Shown: positions 41,110 to 53,140 of the stretch, one piece after another
Layout: each line of letters starts with the position of its first letter
How positions within the stretch are numbered: position 1 is the first letter of the stretch
From: Siphonodentalium dalli
Lineage: Eukaryota > Mollusca > Scaphopoda > Gadilida > Siphonodentaliidae
Assembly: GCA_032622095.1 (NCBI GenBank)
Contig: CP136062.1
Coordinates: 6,820,001 to 6,884,000 of the forward strand
Direction of reading: 5' to 3'
DNA: 64,000 bases
The notes under the pieces: model-generated
What the model was told of the DNA's origin: nothing
Database searches by the model: none
The model's input: the letters and a program-made list of their open reading frames with translations, nothing else
Translations under genes and position numbers: made by a program

Positions 41110-43447
41110 ATAAGCGCATTTATGTAATTCAACTCCAAATAGTGACCCACTGCAGAGTAAAAGTCGCTTCTGCAAAACGCTGGCTTTGTTTTGATACAGC
41201 GTGTCATCAACGACGACGTCACGGAAAATATTTTTGAATCGGCGAAATCATGAAAAGAGACGTCACAAGTTGAAGACTGCATTGTTTGTGTGACGTTGAT
41301 TAAAATTGGTCGACGCAGCATGCATTTCGATGTTAACATTCTATTTTTGTTGTTGTCTGCGACATTGTGATTTCGGATTTGCGATGGAATTTATACCGTA
41401 CATATCGACAATTCACCGATCAGAGTTTGAACTGTCATAATTGTTAATCAAATGTCACAGATCCACCAAATGCCGGCAACAATGTAACATTCTAGAAATA
41501 ATTTGGACGGTACAGAGAGATTGTAGCACTACTCTCGATCGGGATCCAAATAATAGCCGGGGTGAAATAAAAGTACAGGGGGGCCCATATAAATAAGAGT
41601 ACGGAGCGCAATATTAATAGTATAGGGGGATTGAGTGTGTTTCTGATAGACCGATATACCCAGTTGCTCATATATTTCAGAGAAATAAATTGATGCCATA
41701 ACTAATTGACACCTCAACCACTGTAGAATATTGAGTACGGTACTTTTTCGTGATTTAGTCCACATTATTTTGTTGGCCATTATAAATATTAGCCCTATGT
41801 AGTATAAGTACGATATATGAACATTATATGTACTGTTTGTGTGGACTTATGAACAATCACCGTCCCTCTGTTTCTCATGGGACCGGCTCATCAAGTTGGC
41901 ATCACTAGATTTGGCGTTTTTCAGTGATTTTTGCGATAAATTCCTCTGAGGTATGGGAGCTTCACAATTGTTTTTATTCCGTAAACAATTTCGCTTCAGC
42001 CATTTTTTCAATGAGTATTTTGTTATGCCTATCGCGGAAAACATATTCCATTTTTATTGTGAGCCATGTGATTTAAAAAAAAACCTGCTACCGATCAAAA
42101 TACGTAGATTTGAAAAGTCCGCGCATGGAATTTACAAGGTCGGCTGGCGAGGATCACGAAGCAATCAATATTATTTCTACACAGCATTTCCGCAGCATTC
42201 GGCAAACCCAATGCGATTCATTTTTATTTAAATATTTATAAAGAACAAAATACGTTTCATTCTAGTTAGCACCCAATGTGGCCCCAATGTATGGAACACG
42301 TGTATAAATTTGTTAGACCTGTTCGAGTTCGCAATGATAACCATATGCGATATCATATGAATATAGGCCATGCAAGGCCTGCCCCTCGTTGGTTAAAAAT
42401 GGAATCGATCACTCAAGTAAATAGCCAAAACTACGGACGCGTCAAGTCATGTTATACCAGTCCAGATGGCAGCGGGGTCATATAATGTAGGTCCATGCAT
42501 GCACTCTGTTGGCTGATTGTACTTTCATTCTCGATTTCTCAATACAACTTCAGCACGGCGCTGTTATAATTCGTTGGCGAATTCTGTTTAAAATATACAC
42601 ATTTTGCTTCGGTTTTTTGCTAATGACTTACGTTTATTAATTTCACGGCTAAAACATCGTACCAAATATAAGCACCGTACTTTTCTTGGAAATAAATAAG
42701 CGTATCGGCACGACAGCTTCACGAGAACTTTGAGAAATGAATACCTGTAGAGGTAAGTGGTAGACAATGGATTTTCCATTTCTTTTTGTTTTGTTTAGTT
42801 TTAATTCAGGATTTTCTTTGCCCCACAAAAGGCAATACAATTAATTCACATCACTGTGTCACTTCAGATACTATTAAATCTGAAACATATTCAGTGTTAC
42901 AAGACAAAGAAAAACAAAATGTAAAATTTAGGGTCTGTGGGTATTTTAAAATTATTTTGTTATTATACTTCGACATTTTCATATGGCTTTTCGTGTATTC
43001 TAAAATATTTAGATCAGCCTAATTTTGATTTTCTTGGTATAAACTGTGATAAGCATAATGCTTTGACAGAGAAAATCACATTCAGATCGAGACATTGAAG
43101 TTTATGTTTTGTTTTTTATATACAAAATTGAGAACAAATTTGTTGAAAAGCTTGACAAAACTTTAGAGTGTGGGGGGGGGGGGGTAATAGGGTAGGTATG
43201 GAAAATCTTAACCACAAATAATTTTGTCTTTGGCCCCATCCCCATTGTACGAATTTCGAATCTGTTAATTGCAGGTGGTCTTAATGTCTGGAAACTGGAG
43301 ACAGAACCACGGTACATGATATTCTAACACAGAATGCTGAAAATAGTAGTTGCATGACCGTAATAAATAGCTGATGAGATTGAGCCATATGTTCCTTGAT
43401 TTTTATACATATATAGAGATCGAGAGGTCTTGAAAATGAAGAACAGT
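41110..43447. other. No gene supported
   Basis: Frames at 41106-41339, 41953-42231 and 42276-42485 show no domain or splice context. A poly-G/poly-C tract is at 43171-43182. Confidence 0.4.
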
Positions 43448-43542
43448 CACCCACTGAATCATATTTGCCACAATATATAACCCACTGAATCATATTTGCC
43501 ACAATATATCACCCACTGAATCATATTTGCCACAATATAGTC
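43448..43542. repeat. 32-bp minisatellite, 3 copies
   Basis: CACCCACTGAATCATATTTG followed by CCACAATATA, three times with one-base length changes. Confidence 0.95.
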
Positions 43543-44036
43543 ATGAATACAAAGGTGTTTTAATTTAAAAGTATCTTATTTTAGTGACCAGCATGCAGAG
43601 AGGGTGAAACAGGAAAATGGCTACATGCACTTACAGTGCTTTGCTGTGGATGCCTCACTACATGTTTAACTTAATTATTGCCCCGTGTATACATGTAAAT
43701 GCCAATGTTTGACATATTAAGTGCTGTCCCTTTTGATTTGAAATATTTATTTACCTGAGGACATAAACTTCTTATAATTTCAGGGAAATTAATTCAAAAC
43801 CTGAGAATACAATCATTTTAACATATACCCACCACTACTGCCCCCTCCAACCCGAATCCCAAACACCAGTCACTACATGTAGAAACTTAATTTTAAGAGA
43901 GAGGGAATGGTGAAATCATGCATACCAATTAAGAAAATATTGACTACATGCCATGGCAATTGATATAGTTGACAAATAAGTACACATAACTTCTATATTA
44001 ATCCTTGAGCTATAAGGGTAAATTACATCGACAACA

Positions 44037-44510
44037 TTATAGCAACCACCAAGGGTGCTTTTTATCTAAATGAATATAATTTTTATATAATTTTTATATA
44101 TTTCTATTATATTTCTATACCATGAGAAAAAGTACCGGGTACGTTTATTTGTGAATTTAACACGTGACTTCCGGGTGGTGACTGTACATAATCCAGCAGA
44201 AACTACAGGGTGCTCCGATATAACGGAGGAATATGCCGACAACAACAACAACTGATCAAGTTGATTCCCATATTCTAGAATGTACCTGACTTTCAAGTTT
44301 ACCATATTCAGTTCTTTCCGAGGATTAATTACAGCCTTTTCATCTGATAAAAATCATTGGTATATCATTAGCATAATAATTAATTATCCCCCGTCAAGTG
44401 ACCGCCCTGTCAGTGTCATCCGGCGTACGGCAGTTACTTGATCGGAAATTACTTCTGTATATCCCATAGACCGATAAGGCCTTCACCTTCGCTTCATGGC
44501 AAACAATTTG
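44037..44510 (-). repeat. Dispersed repeat, copy 2 (inverted copy of 23808-24305)
   Basis: Reverse complement of copy 1. In this copy the short frame at 44305-44066 on the minus strand is uninterrupted for 79 codons; in copy 1 it is broken. The two inverted copies lie 20 kb apart and could mediate an inversion. Confidence 0.88.
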
Positions 44511-44799
44511 GTAACACCTAATAGTCAGCGAGCTATTGTATACATCATGAATATTAATATATTATAATATAGTTTAAGGCGGGGTCAAATGCACGTGGCT
44601 GCGTGATGTGGGCCCTGTCATATTGTGTGATTGACATGTTGAGACGTGGCATAACGACCACATTTAACATAAAACCACGCACTCATATCATTAATTATAG
44701 CTCGCCAACATGACTCCGAGAAATTGTCAATTTCCTGTCTCCCGGGCCGGTGAACTTAACGTTCTAACTGTGATATTATGTCGATGATTTTATTCTGGC

Positions 44800-45410
44800 A
44801 TTAACAAGGCCTTCTTGATCTGCCCCGTGGCATACATGTACATGTCAGTGCAATAGCTCGGCGACATACGAAAAGTTGCACTTCTCTTGTCTCGACTAAA
44901 GTTGTTATGGTATTATTTATTTTGGGGTGATGAAGTACGGTCCACAATTTCTGAGCCTTTGAGATCATGTGTGTTTTTGTTTTTTTGCACGTTTTTTTGC
45001 ACGTTGGGACATCCTGTGTTTCCTTTTGCGCGTTTGAGAGATCACTGTCTTTATGCTCGAAACCATGCGACAATGACCAATTCAGCTTAACCCTTTGGCG
45101 AGTAGAACAACACATAGGGATCCCTATGTCGCCGTACGGCTTCTAGTGGAACGACACATATTTCGTTTCAGGAAGCGTTATTTTTATGTAGACATAGACA
45201 TAACTTCAATTCATCATCTGATTTATACATTATTAAACATGGGACCTCTGGTATGTACAACAGGTCGCTGACATACGAAAAGTTGCACTTCCCGAGTCCC
45301 GATGGACGTTGTTATGATATGGTCTCATTCAGGCCACCCTACTGAAGACGTACGGTCGATACTTTCTGGCATTAACCCCTTCTCGCCCTGAAGCGTGGCA
45401 TTAAAGTCGC
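44800..45410. repeat. About 168-bp repeat family, 2 diverged units
   Basis: CATACGAAAAGTTGCACTTC with CCCGAGTCCCGATGGACGTT and CTGGCATTAACCCCTTC; units near 44830 and 45240. The main array of this family is at 60165-60700. Confidence 0.8.
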
Positions 45411-45634
45411 CGTCGCGAAAATTCTCAATATATGTTCATTTATTCATATTTGTGTTAAGTTATGCACACTTATTTAAGAAAACAATCCCCCGCTGTATGA
45501 AAGATACGAGTGTTTACGACTGTGGGTGGCTATATGATAGCATGATGCCTCACTTCATTATCTATTGTGATGGAAACAGTTATTTGCGAGAAAGCGTGTG
45601 ACGTAATTAAGGACCTGGGAATTCCCACTGTATC

Positions 45635-45828
45635 ATGTATGGCGGACAGCAACATTTTTTGCGATCTGATTGTTCTTCGTCTGATTCGTCAGCAGAAGAC
45701 ACTTTACATTTGTCAACGGGAGCGTACATGCACGAGCCGGAATTACCACAAAATCACCATGGTGTGAGACCACCAAACGATCCAGACCTTGGATGGCGAA
45801 GAGATGAAAATCGCGTACGAAAATGGTG
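45635..45828 (+). pseudogene. P2X7-domain-type gene, exon 1 (N-terminal)
   Basis: Exon of about 64 codons ending in a strong donor (AAATG|GTGAGT, intron from 45829). It encodes SDCSSSDSSAEDTL, YMHEPELPQNHHGV and NDPDLGWRRDENRVRK and splits the Trp codon that begins the WC-C-C motif of P2X7-like C-terminal domains. The matching next exon is at 54986. The likely start, ATGGCGGAC at 45642, is in another frame, so the N-terminus is frameshifted. Such stand-alone P2X7-domain proteins form large families in molluscs, cnidarians and echinoderms and are of unknown role. Confidence 0.6.
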
Positions 45829-46264
45829 AGTCACTGAGCGTCTATTAAAAATATCGCGGTCTCTGGCAAAACATGTGAAAATAAAATTGATGTAAATACT
45901 AGCGAATACCCCCTTTATTCGAGCAGACATGTGTACTGATCATAACGCATACTCAATACATCGAAATATGAAATATAATTCAAGGAAAAGTTGTGTGTCT
46001 GCCGAAATGTTATTCTAAAAATATACTAGTAGTATTTGTTTTTACTAAAAATGTAAATATTGTGATGTATTGAAATTGTGGACTCGACCAGGGCCGGTCC
46101 ATGGCTGCTCACGGATTGACATTGGATTCAGCTATTAGTATCAGTACTATCACAATCAGTGACAGTGTTTGCACTGGCTAAAAAAATAAATAATAATTTG
46201 CCAAAAATTAGCTAACTCTTGATTTGTGACATTGTCTAAGAAAATAAAGTGTCTTGAATATTCA

Positions 46265-46475
46265 ACATGTTAATTGTTTTCTCGACACATCTTGAGATCC
46301 TGACATGCGCATCTCAAGATCTGAACATATTACAGTAATTACTAGTATCTCGCAATATTATTTTGAGATCTCATCATAATTTCTTGAGATCTTGCCATAT
46401 GATCTCAAGAAAATATGTTAATATCTCAAGATTGTTTTCTCGAAATCTCGAGAGAGTTGAGATAATATCTCAGTG
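46265..46475. repeat. Palindrome-rich tract (ATCTCAAGAT / TCTTGAGATC words)
   Basis: About ten variants of the self-complementary decamer GATCTCAAGA/TCTTGAGATC in both orientations in 210 bases. It can pair with itself in many ways. No ORF. Confidence 0.7.
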
Positions 46476-46779
46476 GAGATATTTTCTATAACAGTATATG
46501 GTACATTGTATATCATTTTGAAGAAGATTCATTGTGGTCCAAGTGAGATGATTAATCATATTCATGGGTTCACGTGACTGCCGGAGTTCTATACATGTAC
46601 ATCTAGTATGTCTTTGAATGAAAATCTGTTACGGTACCGGCATAGAAGAGCAACAGGAGGTATCTCGGATTCTCGGTCCAAAACAGCATCAACCCAACTA
46701 ATTTCCCAAGCTGTTGTGGACTGAGAAGACTTGATCTATGCATGCCAATGTATGCTATTTCTGAATATATATTCATGAA

Positions 46780-47045
46780 ACAGAAAGAAATTAACTTTCC
46801 AAGAAAAAGTTGTTTGAGTCAGTATTTGGGGCGGGAGAAAGATACCCGGGCTTTATTGCCGAGCCCACTCCCCAACCGAGAAACTACTTATGACAAAAAT
46901 GAACTTGTTATTTTATTGCTTATTATGCTTCATACGGTCATGAAATGGCGAGAGATACTCAGGCCTCGGTATTTCCCCCCTCCCACCCAAACCATGACTC
47001 AATGAATTTTTTCTCGATTAAATTTAATTTCTCGCCATTTCATGA
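46780..47045. repeat. Fragment of the repeat family at 56220-56960
   Basis: Shares AAAAAGTTGTTTGAGTCAG, TTTTATTGCTTATTATGCTT and GTCATGAAATGGCGAGA with 56640-56960. The 87-codon frame here (46742-47005) is repeat-derived. Confidence 0.6.
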
Positions 47046-47269
47046 CTATAATATGATCGTACGTGGCACGTAATGGGGCAACCACCCAGTTGATAATGAA
47101 ATGTTGATATGGTGGAATCAATTATGAATTTGCAATTTCCTTTAATGAAGAAAACAATGATGAAATTGGTTTACATGTAAATGTGAATTGACTGAAATGT
47201 ATTTATGACACTGTAGCTCAATTTGGAATGAGAATAATTTCACGTGTTACAGTCAATGGAGCGATTAGG

Positions 47270-47890
47270 AATGTAGAAAGTTGAAAGGCCTAGTTATGCA
47301 AAGATTAAAATCCAAGATGGCCACGACAGCCATATTTTTTTTGCCAAATGAACCAAAAAGACTCCTTCCCATTTACATGTCATTGTTAACATCCATCACA
47401 AATTTCATGATGATCCGACAAAAGATACGACCTGTAGCCTGTGTCAAAGGATTTAGTCGTCCAAAGAGTAAAATACAAGATGGCTCGTTTCCCATCTACA
47501 TGTCAATTTTAACATCCTTGACAATTTTAATGAAGATCCGACAAAAGATACGACCTGTAGCCCGTGCTAATGGATTGAATTATGAAATCCAAGATGACCG
47601 CTGGCGGACATGTTTTTGGTCAAACGACCCCAAAATGACTCGTTCCAATCTACATGTCAATGTCAATAGCCATGACAAATTTCATATTTATCTAACCAAT
47701 GGTACGATATGTACCCTGTGCCAAAGGATTTAGTCATTGCAAAGAGTAAAACCCAAGATGGCTGTTGGCGGCCATGTTTTTGACCGAATGACCCCAAAAG
47801 GACTCGTTCCCATCTAAATGTCATTGTTAACATCCATGACAAATTTCATGAAGATCCGACCAAAGCTATGACCTGTAGCTCACGCCAGGG
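47270..47890. repeat. Second array of the 165-bp satellite, about 4 copies
   Basis: Same unit as 17880-19530 (GATTTAGTC(A/G)T.CAAAGAGT, ACCTGTAGCCCGTG). The preceding 47050-47270 also matches 17640-17880, so the homologous block is larger than the satellite alone. The ORF at 47281-47733 is an artefact. Confidence 0.9.
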
Positions 47891-49500
47891 CACGTAAACA
47901 AAGGGAAGGTTGACTTACGTCATGACGCTATGAAATCCGACTGGAGCCGGGCCGCCATGTTTCTGGTGGGATCGTGGAATATAACGTCATAGCGTTACTG
48001 CATTTCCCCCATTGCCAATAAGCGGTGTACCGCTTCCTTGCTATACGTTTTGATTGATTATCCAATGTAGGCATACACAATGTGACTTGTATTGTAATAA
48101 AGTATCAAAACCATCCATGTTATCTGGAAATGACAGGTGTGGCCTTTGCTGTGTTTGGGTATATACACATATTCCAACACTTACATATACCTGGTATGTG
48201 TGCACGATTACGCGGTGGCCGGTATGGCTGCGATCGACTTGTGTGTGGTTATACATGTACGTGGGCTATATATACACGTTGAGTCAACTTGGGTGCGTGG
48301 TTTTAATGAAACATATATACATGTAGTACATATAAATAACGAACATATTCACAGCATGCTAGCTTCACAGCTTGTATAATTAGTATCTACACGGATGAAT
48401 TCGTCAAATAAGATGATACATGTACACGATTTATTTGCTCTAAGGCACTGATGCTAAATACTGTAAAATAATAAACTGTTCAGCATATATAAATGTAGGC
48501 ATATATAGGTCAAATATAAGACACACGCAGGTGATACAATATAAGTATAGGCCCTACAGTTATTCCCACTGTGCATATGGTCGTGGTGCCTGGAACTTCA
48601 TGTTTGTTGTAGTTTATAGCATAAAATATAGGGCATATCAGTACTCATACCGGTATATAATCCATTTAGGCAGAAATGAAGTTCCATTATATATTAACTT
48701 CTGACAAAGTGGTGTCCATAATTCCAACATATACCACATTGTCTGGGAATGATATTATGATATATTACATATATTACATGTCATTACATCACACACATAT
48801 ACATGTATACAAACACCAGATAATAGTATGGTACCAACTACTACCACGGGTTGGAATAATTCCCCAAATTGAATAAAATTACAGATCTAAATAACAGTGT
48901 GGGCCGGATGGATTCTGTTCATGCTTTCCACAATCCACATGCAGAGTCATAATCAGACAAGACTGACACGTGATTTGGCCAAGTTTTGACAGAAACTTGT
49001 ACACTTCCATTATTAGTCCCATACACTTGGTCCTGAGATGATCTGAGGGCACATCTAGCAGGCGAGGTTGGTGAGTAAAATTAAATAAACATAGTACATA
49101 CCCAAATAAGGATCATAGTTAATACAGGGTGGATGTTTTGCTGAAAATTAATGGACATATGTACAGCCTATTTATGATATTCCTTTTATCTCGAGAGCCT
49201 GTAATTTGACATTTGGTCAAGAAATTCTAGTTCCAAAATATTTTGTATGGAAATAAATTACATTGGAATCAATTGTTGAATTTGATTTGTGAACAGAACC
49301 TGGTGTGAAATGTTACAATGAGGGTTACGGGCAGTTTCACCCTTTCAATATACAAACCGTTAATAGCACCATGCATACATGATAACATGGCATCAGTAGC
49401 TCGAAGACGAGTATGACTCGCCACGAAATAGCACTTCAACCAGGCTCTGCCCATAATTAAATTTGTGATTCCAAAACAATTTACTATGACTAGGCTAAAC
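47891..49500. other. No gene supported
   Basis: Many overlapping short frames on both strands at 48040-48380, none with domain or codon signal; several TACATGTA motifs. Near 47925-47995 GACGCTATGA and TCATAGCGT form a short inverted pair. Confidence 0.4.
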
Positions 49501-49504
49501 AAAA

Positions 49505-51990
49505 ATACATTTATTTCCGCTAACGAGCTGAAAACAAATTAGGGTAGGTTTGTAGGCTTAACTCTTTTTTTTTGTTAACTTTTTTTTTCAGTATGTTTAA
49601 AAATACTTGTCAATAACCCAAACTATGCACTTCTTAGCCCCAATCAGGTTAACCCATATGACTGACAGGGGAACTAGAAACTCCAATTCAGTCTTACATA
49701 TGCTTTAATATTTACATATATACTAGTCTATATACTAATATAGTCTTTGATAATCCTAATATTTCCCATATGGTCTGGCGACAACTGGGGTCAGTCGGGG
49801 ACACCTGATTTTGGCAATGATATGCCAAAGGCATATACTGAAGGCCTGCGTGGAGGAAGGTTTGGGAGGGGTGACCCCCTGCTGATGGTGGGGGCTGATG
49901 GTGGGGGCTCTCCCACTGGAAATTTTTTGAAAATCCATTACATTTAGAGCTAATCTTGGGCACTCTGAGTCAGTATTTTGAATTTTTACTGAGAGGACAA
50001 ATTGATCAAGTTTCTCAAGCATAACTTTGGAAATTTTGTTTATATGTATGGATTGGAAATGCTTATACCTGTAAGTCATTGTCAGATATATTTTGGTTCA
50101 ATGGATTATGCTTATCCTGCTTGAAATGAGATTTACTATTATCACTCTAATTCATATAATTGGCTATTTTATAAAATTCAAGTAAGACACATACATAATA
50201 TACTACATGTAGTACAGAAACAATGTCTATTAAATTAGTAATTACAATTTATAGTACTAATCTCTATGTTATTTTTTCATTTGGTATTATGAGATCCCAC
50301 CTGATAACCAGGTTGATTCGATCAAATTGTTAAGGCCAAAAAAAAAAAAAATTATGTTTCCGATAACGGAGTGAAAAAATTAGGGTAGGTAGGTAGGGAA
50401 TTTTTTTTATTTTAATTTTGGTATTTTTTATCCAGATGCAGAAATATTGAATTACCTCGACCGAATTGACATAAAATGCCAAATTGTGTTGTGTGGAAAG
50501 TATTACTTGATAAACACAGTGGAAATATACATTAAGATTGATGAAAGATCAAACTTACTTCATGCTTAAGTATGTTATTTATTATTCACATACCACATTT
50601 TCATAACTTTGGCTATAAACTTGGTACGAAATTGATGTCACTAACTTTTATAAGAATGTTACCCATAACACCGCCATTATACCTTACTTGTATTGTGACG
50701 ACTACATCCCATTGTCTGGAGGTAGCCAGTACACCCAACCTAGCATGCCTGGTTTTTGGAAAAAGTAGCTGTACCCGTAGCACATGTGGTGATAACCTCT
50801 ATACATTACATGTATAGACAGATACACACACCATGTATGTTGATAGTGCTCCTACCGGTACTCTCGGGCTCCAAATAAAAGTGCAGGCCCAAATAATAGT
50901 GCAGGGGAAAAATTCCATTGAAAGTTAATAATAGCACAGTGGAAACTGAGCAAAACATCAATTATAGTTATTTTTTATAGTACATGTAGATCAAGCATAG
51001 GAATCAACAAAGTATGTGTCATATAGTGTTTTATTCAATAATTAAATGTTCACATGTATGCCATATATTTGAATATGTACATGCATAAAGTTATAAGCTC
51101 ATCAATTTGGTATCAGAATCATATAGAAATCTTGAGTTTGTGCTGATTTCAATTTTCATAGCCTCAAAATTAATAAACTTGCAGACTCAAATAAGCACTG
51201 TGCATGGATGAAATTTCCCAAGAAAATAATAAATGTGCGTGTATGTTTATTTGGAACCCATGAGTATGTTCCATAAGTCCCAAGCAATGCATACAGGTAA
51301 AGCAGGCATGAGATCCACTCTCATGAAATTAAAATTGAAAAATTAATGCCCATCAATCAACAACCCATCACACACCTGGGGCTTTTGAGACAACTGTCAC
51401 TTCATGGTCACTTTTCACATGCATGTGTTAGAAACCATGTGTTTGCACACTAATGTTAATCAATATTTATGAACATTAGTGGTAAAAACAGTAAAAATAA
51501 ATTGACTTTTTCTCAAAATATCAATAAAAATATTAGGGTCGGCGGATTATTTTTAGGGTCGGTCGATGTACGGAAACATAGCATCTTTTTTTTTGGCCTA
51601 ATGTTCCTGTACTGTATTTGATAGAAATACTGAAGTCTGAAGGCTGAATGATAACAAACCTGAACTGAAACTATTTGAGGTTTCCACAGATGAAAGCTTG
51701 ATAAAGCCAAACATACTTTACAGTATAATTCGAACTGTTGAAATTAAATCTTTTTGTAAACTTAAATTTCTTATGTCAATATATATAAATGTTTTGCATC
51801 TTGTTATGATATAAATTGGGACCTAAATTAAAAAAAAAATTGAAATAATTTTGTTTTTGTTTTTGTTTTGTTTTTTGGTCCAATTTTTTTTTTTTGCAAA
51901 TGTAATCAAAAGTTTAGGGTCGGGGGTTTAAAATAGGGTCGGTCGGGTTAGCGGAAACAAACGTTTTTTTTAGGCCTTACTCAAAACCAA
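49505..51990. repeat. Dispersed repeat family (TTTCCGNTAACG ... TAGGGTNGGT), 4 copies
   Basis: TTTCCGCTAACGAGCTGAAA with AAATTAGGGTAGG at 49515-49560; GTTTCCGATAACGGAG with TTAGGGTAGGTAGG at 50350-50395; and opposite-type copies with TTAGGGTCGG...CGGAAACA at 51530-51575 and 51910-51965, next to A/T-runs and GGCC. Between them 49780-49940 has a G-rich direct repeat (CTGATGGTGGGGG twice). No gene supported in 49505-52170. Confidence 0.6.
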
Positions 51991-52169
51991 ATCCTATATA
52001 GTTGAAAATTTAATAAACCTAATCCTATATAGTTGGAATTGTTTTGCCCCCCCCCCCTCCCCAAAAATAACTTGTTCCCAACTACATGTCATTGTTAACA
52101 TGGCCATCTATCGAAATCACGATGAATCGTTGCAGCTCTACACCATGTTAGAGGGGGTCAATTACTTAA

Positions 52170-52268
52170 ATCTAAGGAAGTCGATAGCCGAGAGGTATTG
52201 TAATGTACTGGTCTATCGTGCTAGCGGACCGGGGATCGCAACCTGGTCAGGGTATTCTGACAAAAATC
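52170..52268 (+). repeat. tRNA-derived SINE-like fragment
   Basis: GATAGCCGAGAGG resembles an RNA polymerase III A box, and 40 bases on GGGGATCGCAACC resembles a B box. The body does not fold as a functional tRNA by eye, so it is taken as a SINE head or tRNA pseudogene. Confidence 0.4.
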
Positions 52269-52429
52269 AGAACTCGGTCAGATACCAAGTTTGTAAGCTG
52301 AAAGGTCTCATTTGAGATCACTGAATGAAGATACGAATGCAAAAATGCCGACTTCCCCCATTACAACATATATCCAGATATGTTGTTGTGGTGCAGTATG
52401 CTGTCCGATTGGGGTGCGGACATTAATGG

Positions 52430-53140
52430 CTGATCCGTGTACACGCCTCGGGGTATCTGGAGTAGTCGGCCCAAAACAAAGTCGGCCACAAGAGAAGTCG
52501 GCCCCAAGAGAAGTCGGCCCCATTATTATTGTACTGCTTGTTGCCTGTGGCACAATAAGATGAGACCGACATTTCGCCACACAGTGTCATAAGGGATTAC
52601 ATCACCTCGTAGCATTCCATTTTATGTGACCATGTTTTGGTCACATGGTGTTAAGGATTATATCACATCCTGGCAATTCATTTGCTTATCGCGCACTGTC
52701 ATGGCTTTACGTAGATATGTCGATAGAGTTCGTTAAAGGGACATTTAAATCTGTACCGGAAAAATAGCCATATATACGAGACATGGTATTAGACCAGATA
52801 CGAACATTCACACTTAAATAGTCAGCCAATTAACCTATAGACCTAAACAATGTCCTGTCATAATTATAATGGGCGTTGCGCCAGAGGGATTTCCACATGG
52901 AAGCAGTCAGCGATAAAGATCAACACTAAGTCATACACATGTAGTGTTAAACAAGGTTTCCGTGACACCTGATATACATGTACCGGTATGTTACTCAATT
53001 GAGTAAACATGTCACTAACTGATGTTAATAGCTGGGCCGACTTCGTGCGTGGCCGACTTCTCCTGGGCCGACTTCTCTGGGGCCGACTTTGTTTCGGGGC
53101 CGACTTCTCCTGTATTTCGCCTCGGTGTGTGCACATTAAA
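52430..53140. mobile_element. Foldback element with AAGTCGGCCCC subrepeats in both arms
   Basis: Left arm 52437-52528 has GAGAAGTCGGCCCC-type units, about 17 bp, 3-4 times. Right arm 53033-53125 has the complementary GGGGCCGACTTCTC units 5 times. Outside these the arms continue as inverted repeats (TACACGCCTCGGGGTATCTGG against GAAATAC...CGAGGC...GTGTGCAC). The 500-bp centre is unrelated AT-rich DNA without a gene. Confidence 0.78.

Noticed and set aside
41953-42231. 92-codon plus-strand ORF
   Set aside because: No domain, no splice context, Phe-rich N-terminus from T-rich DNA.
44066-44305. 79-codon ORF as a gene
   Set aside because: It lies within a dispersed repeat and is interrupted in the other copy; kept only as part of the repeat description.
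48040-48380. Five overlapping 66-90-codon ORFs
   Set aside because: Mutually overlapping on both strands with no codon or domain support.
49540-51930. TTAGGG words suggesting telomere-like repeats
   Set aside because: Isolated single copies embedded in a dispersed repeat (TAGGGTCGGTCGG), not a tandem TTAGGG array.
52190-52265. Functional tRNA gene
   Set aside because: Box A and B-like words are present but acceptor and anticodon stems do not pair; annotated as SINE-like fragment instead.
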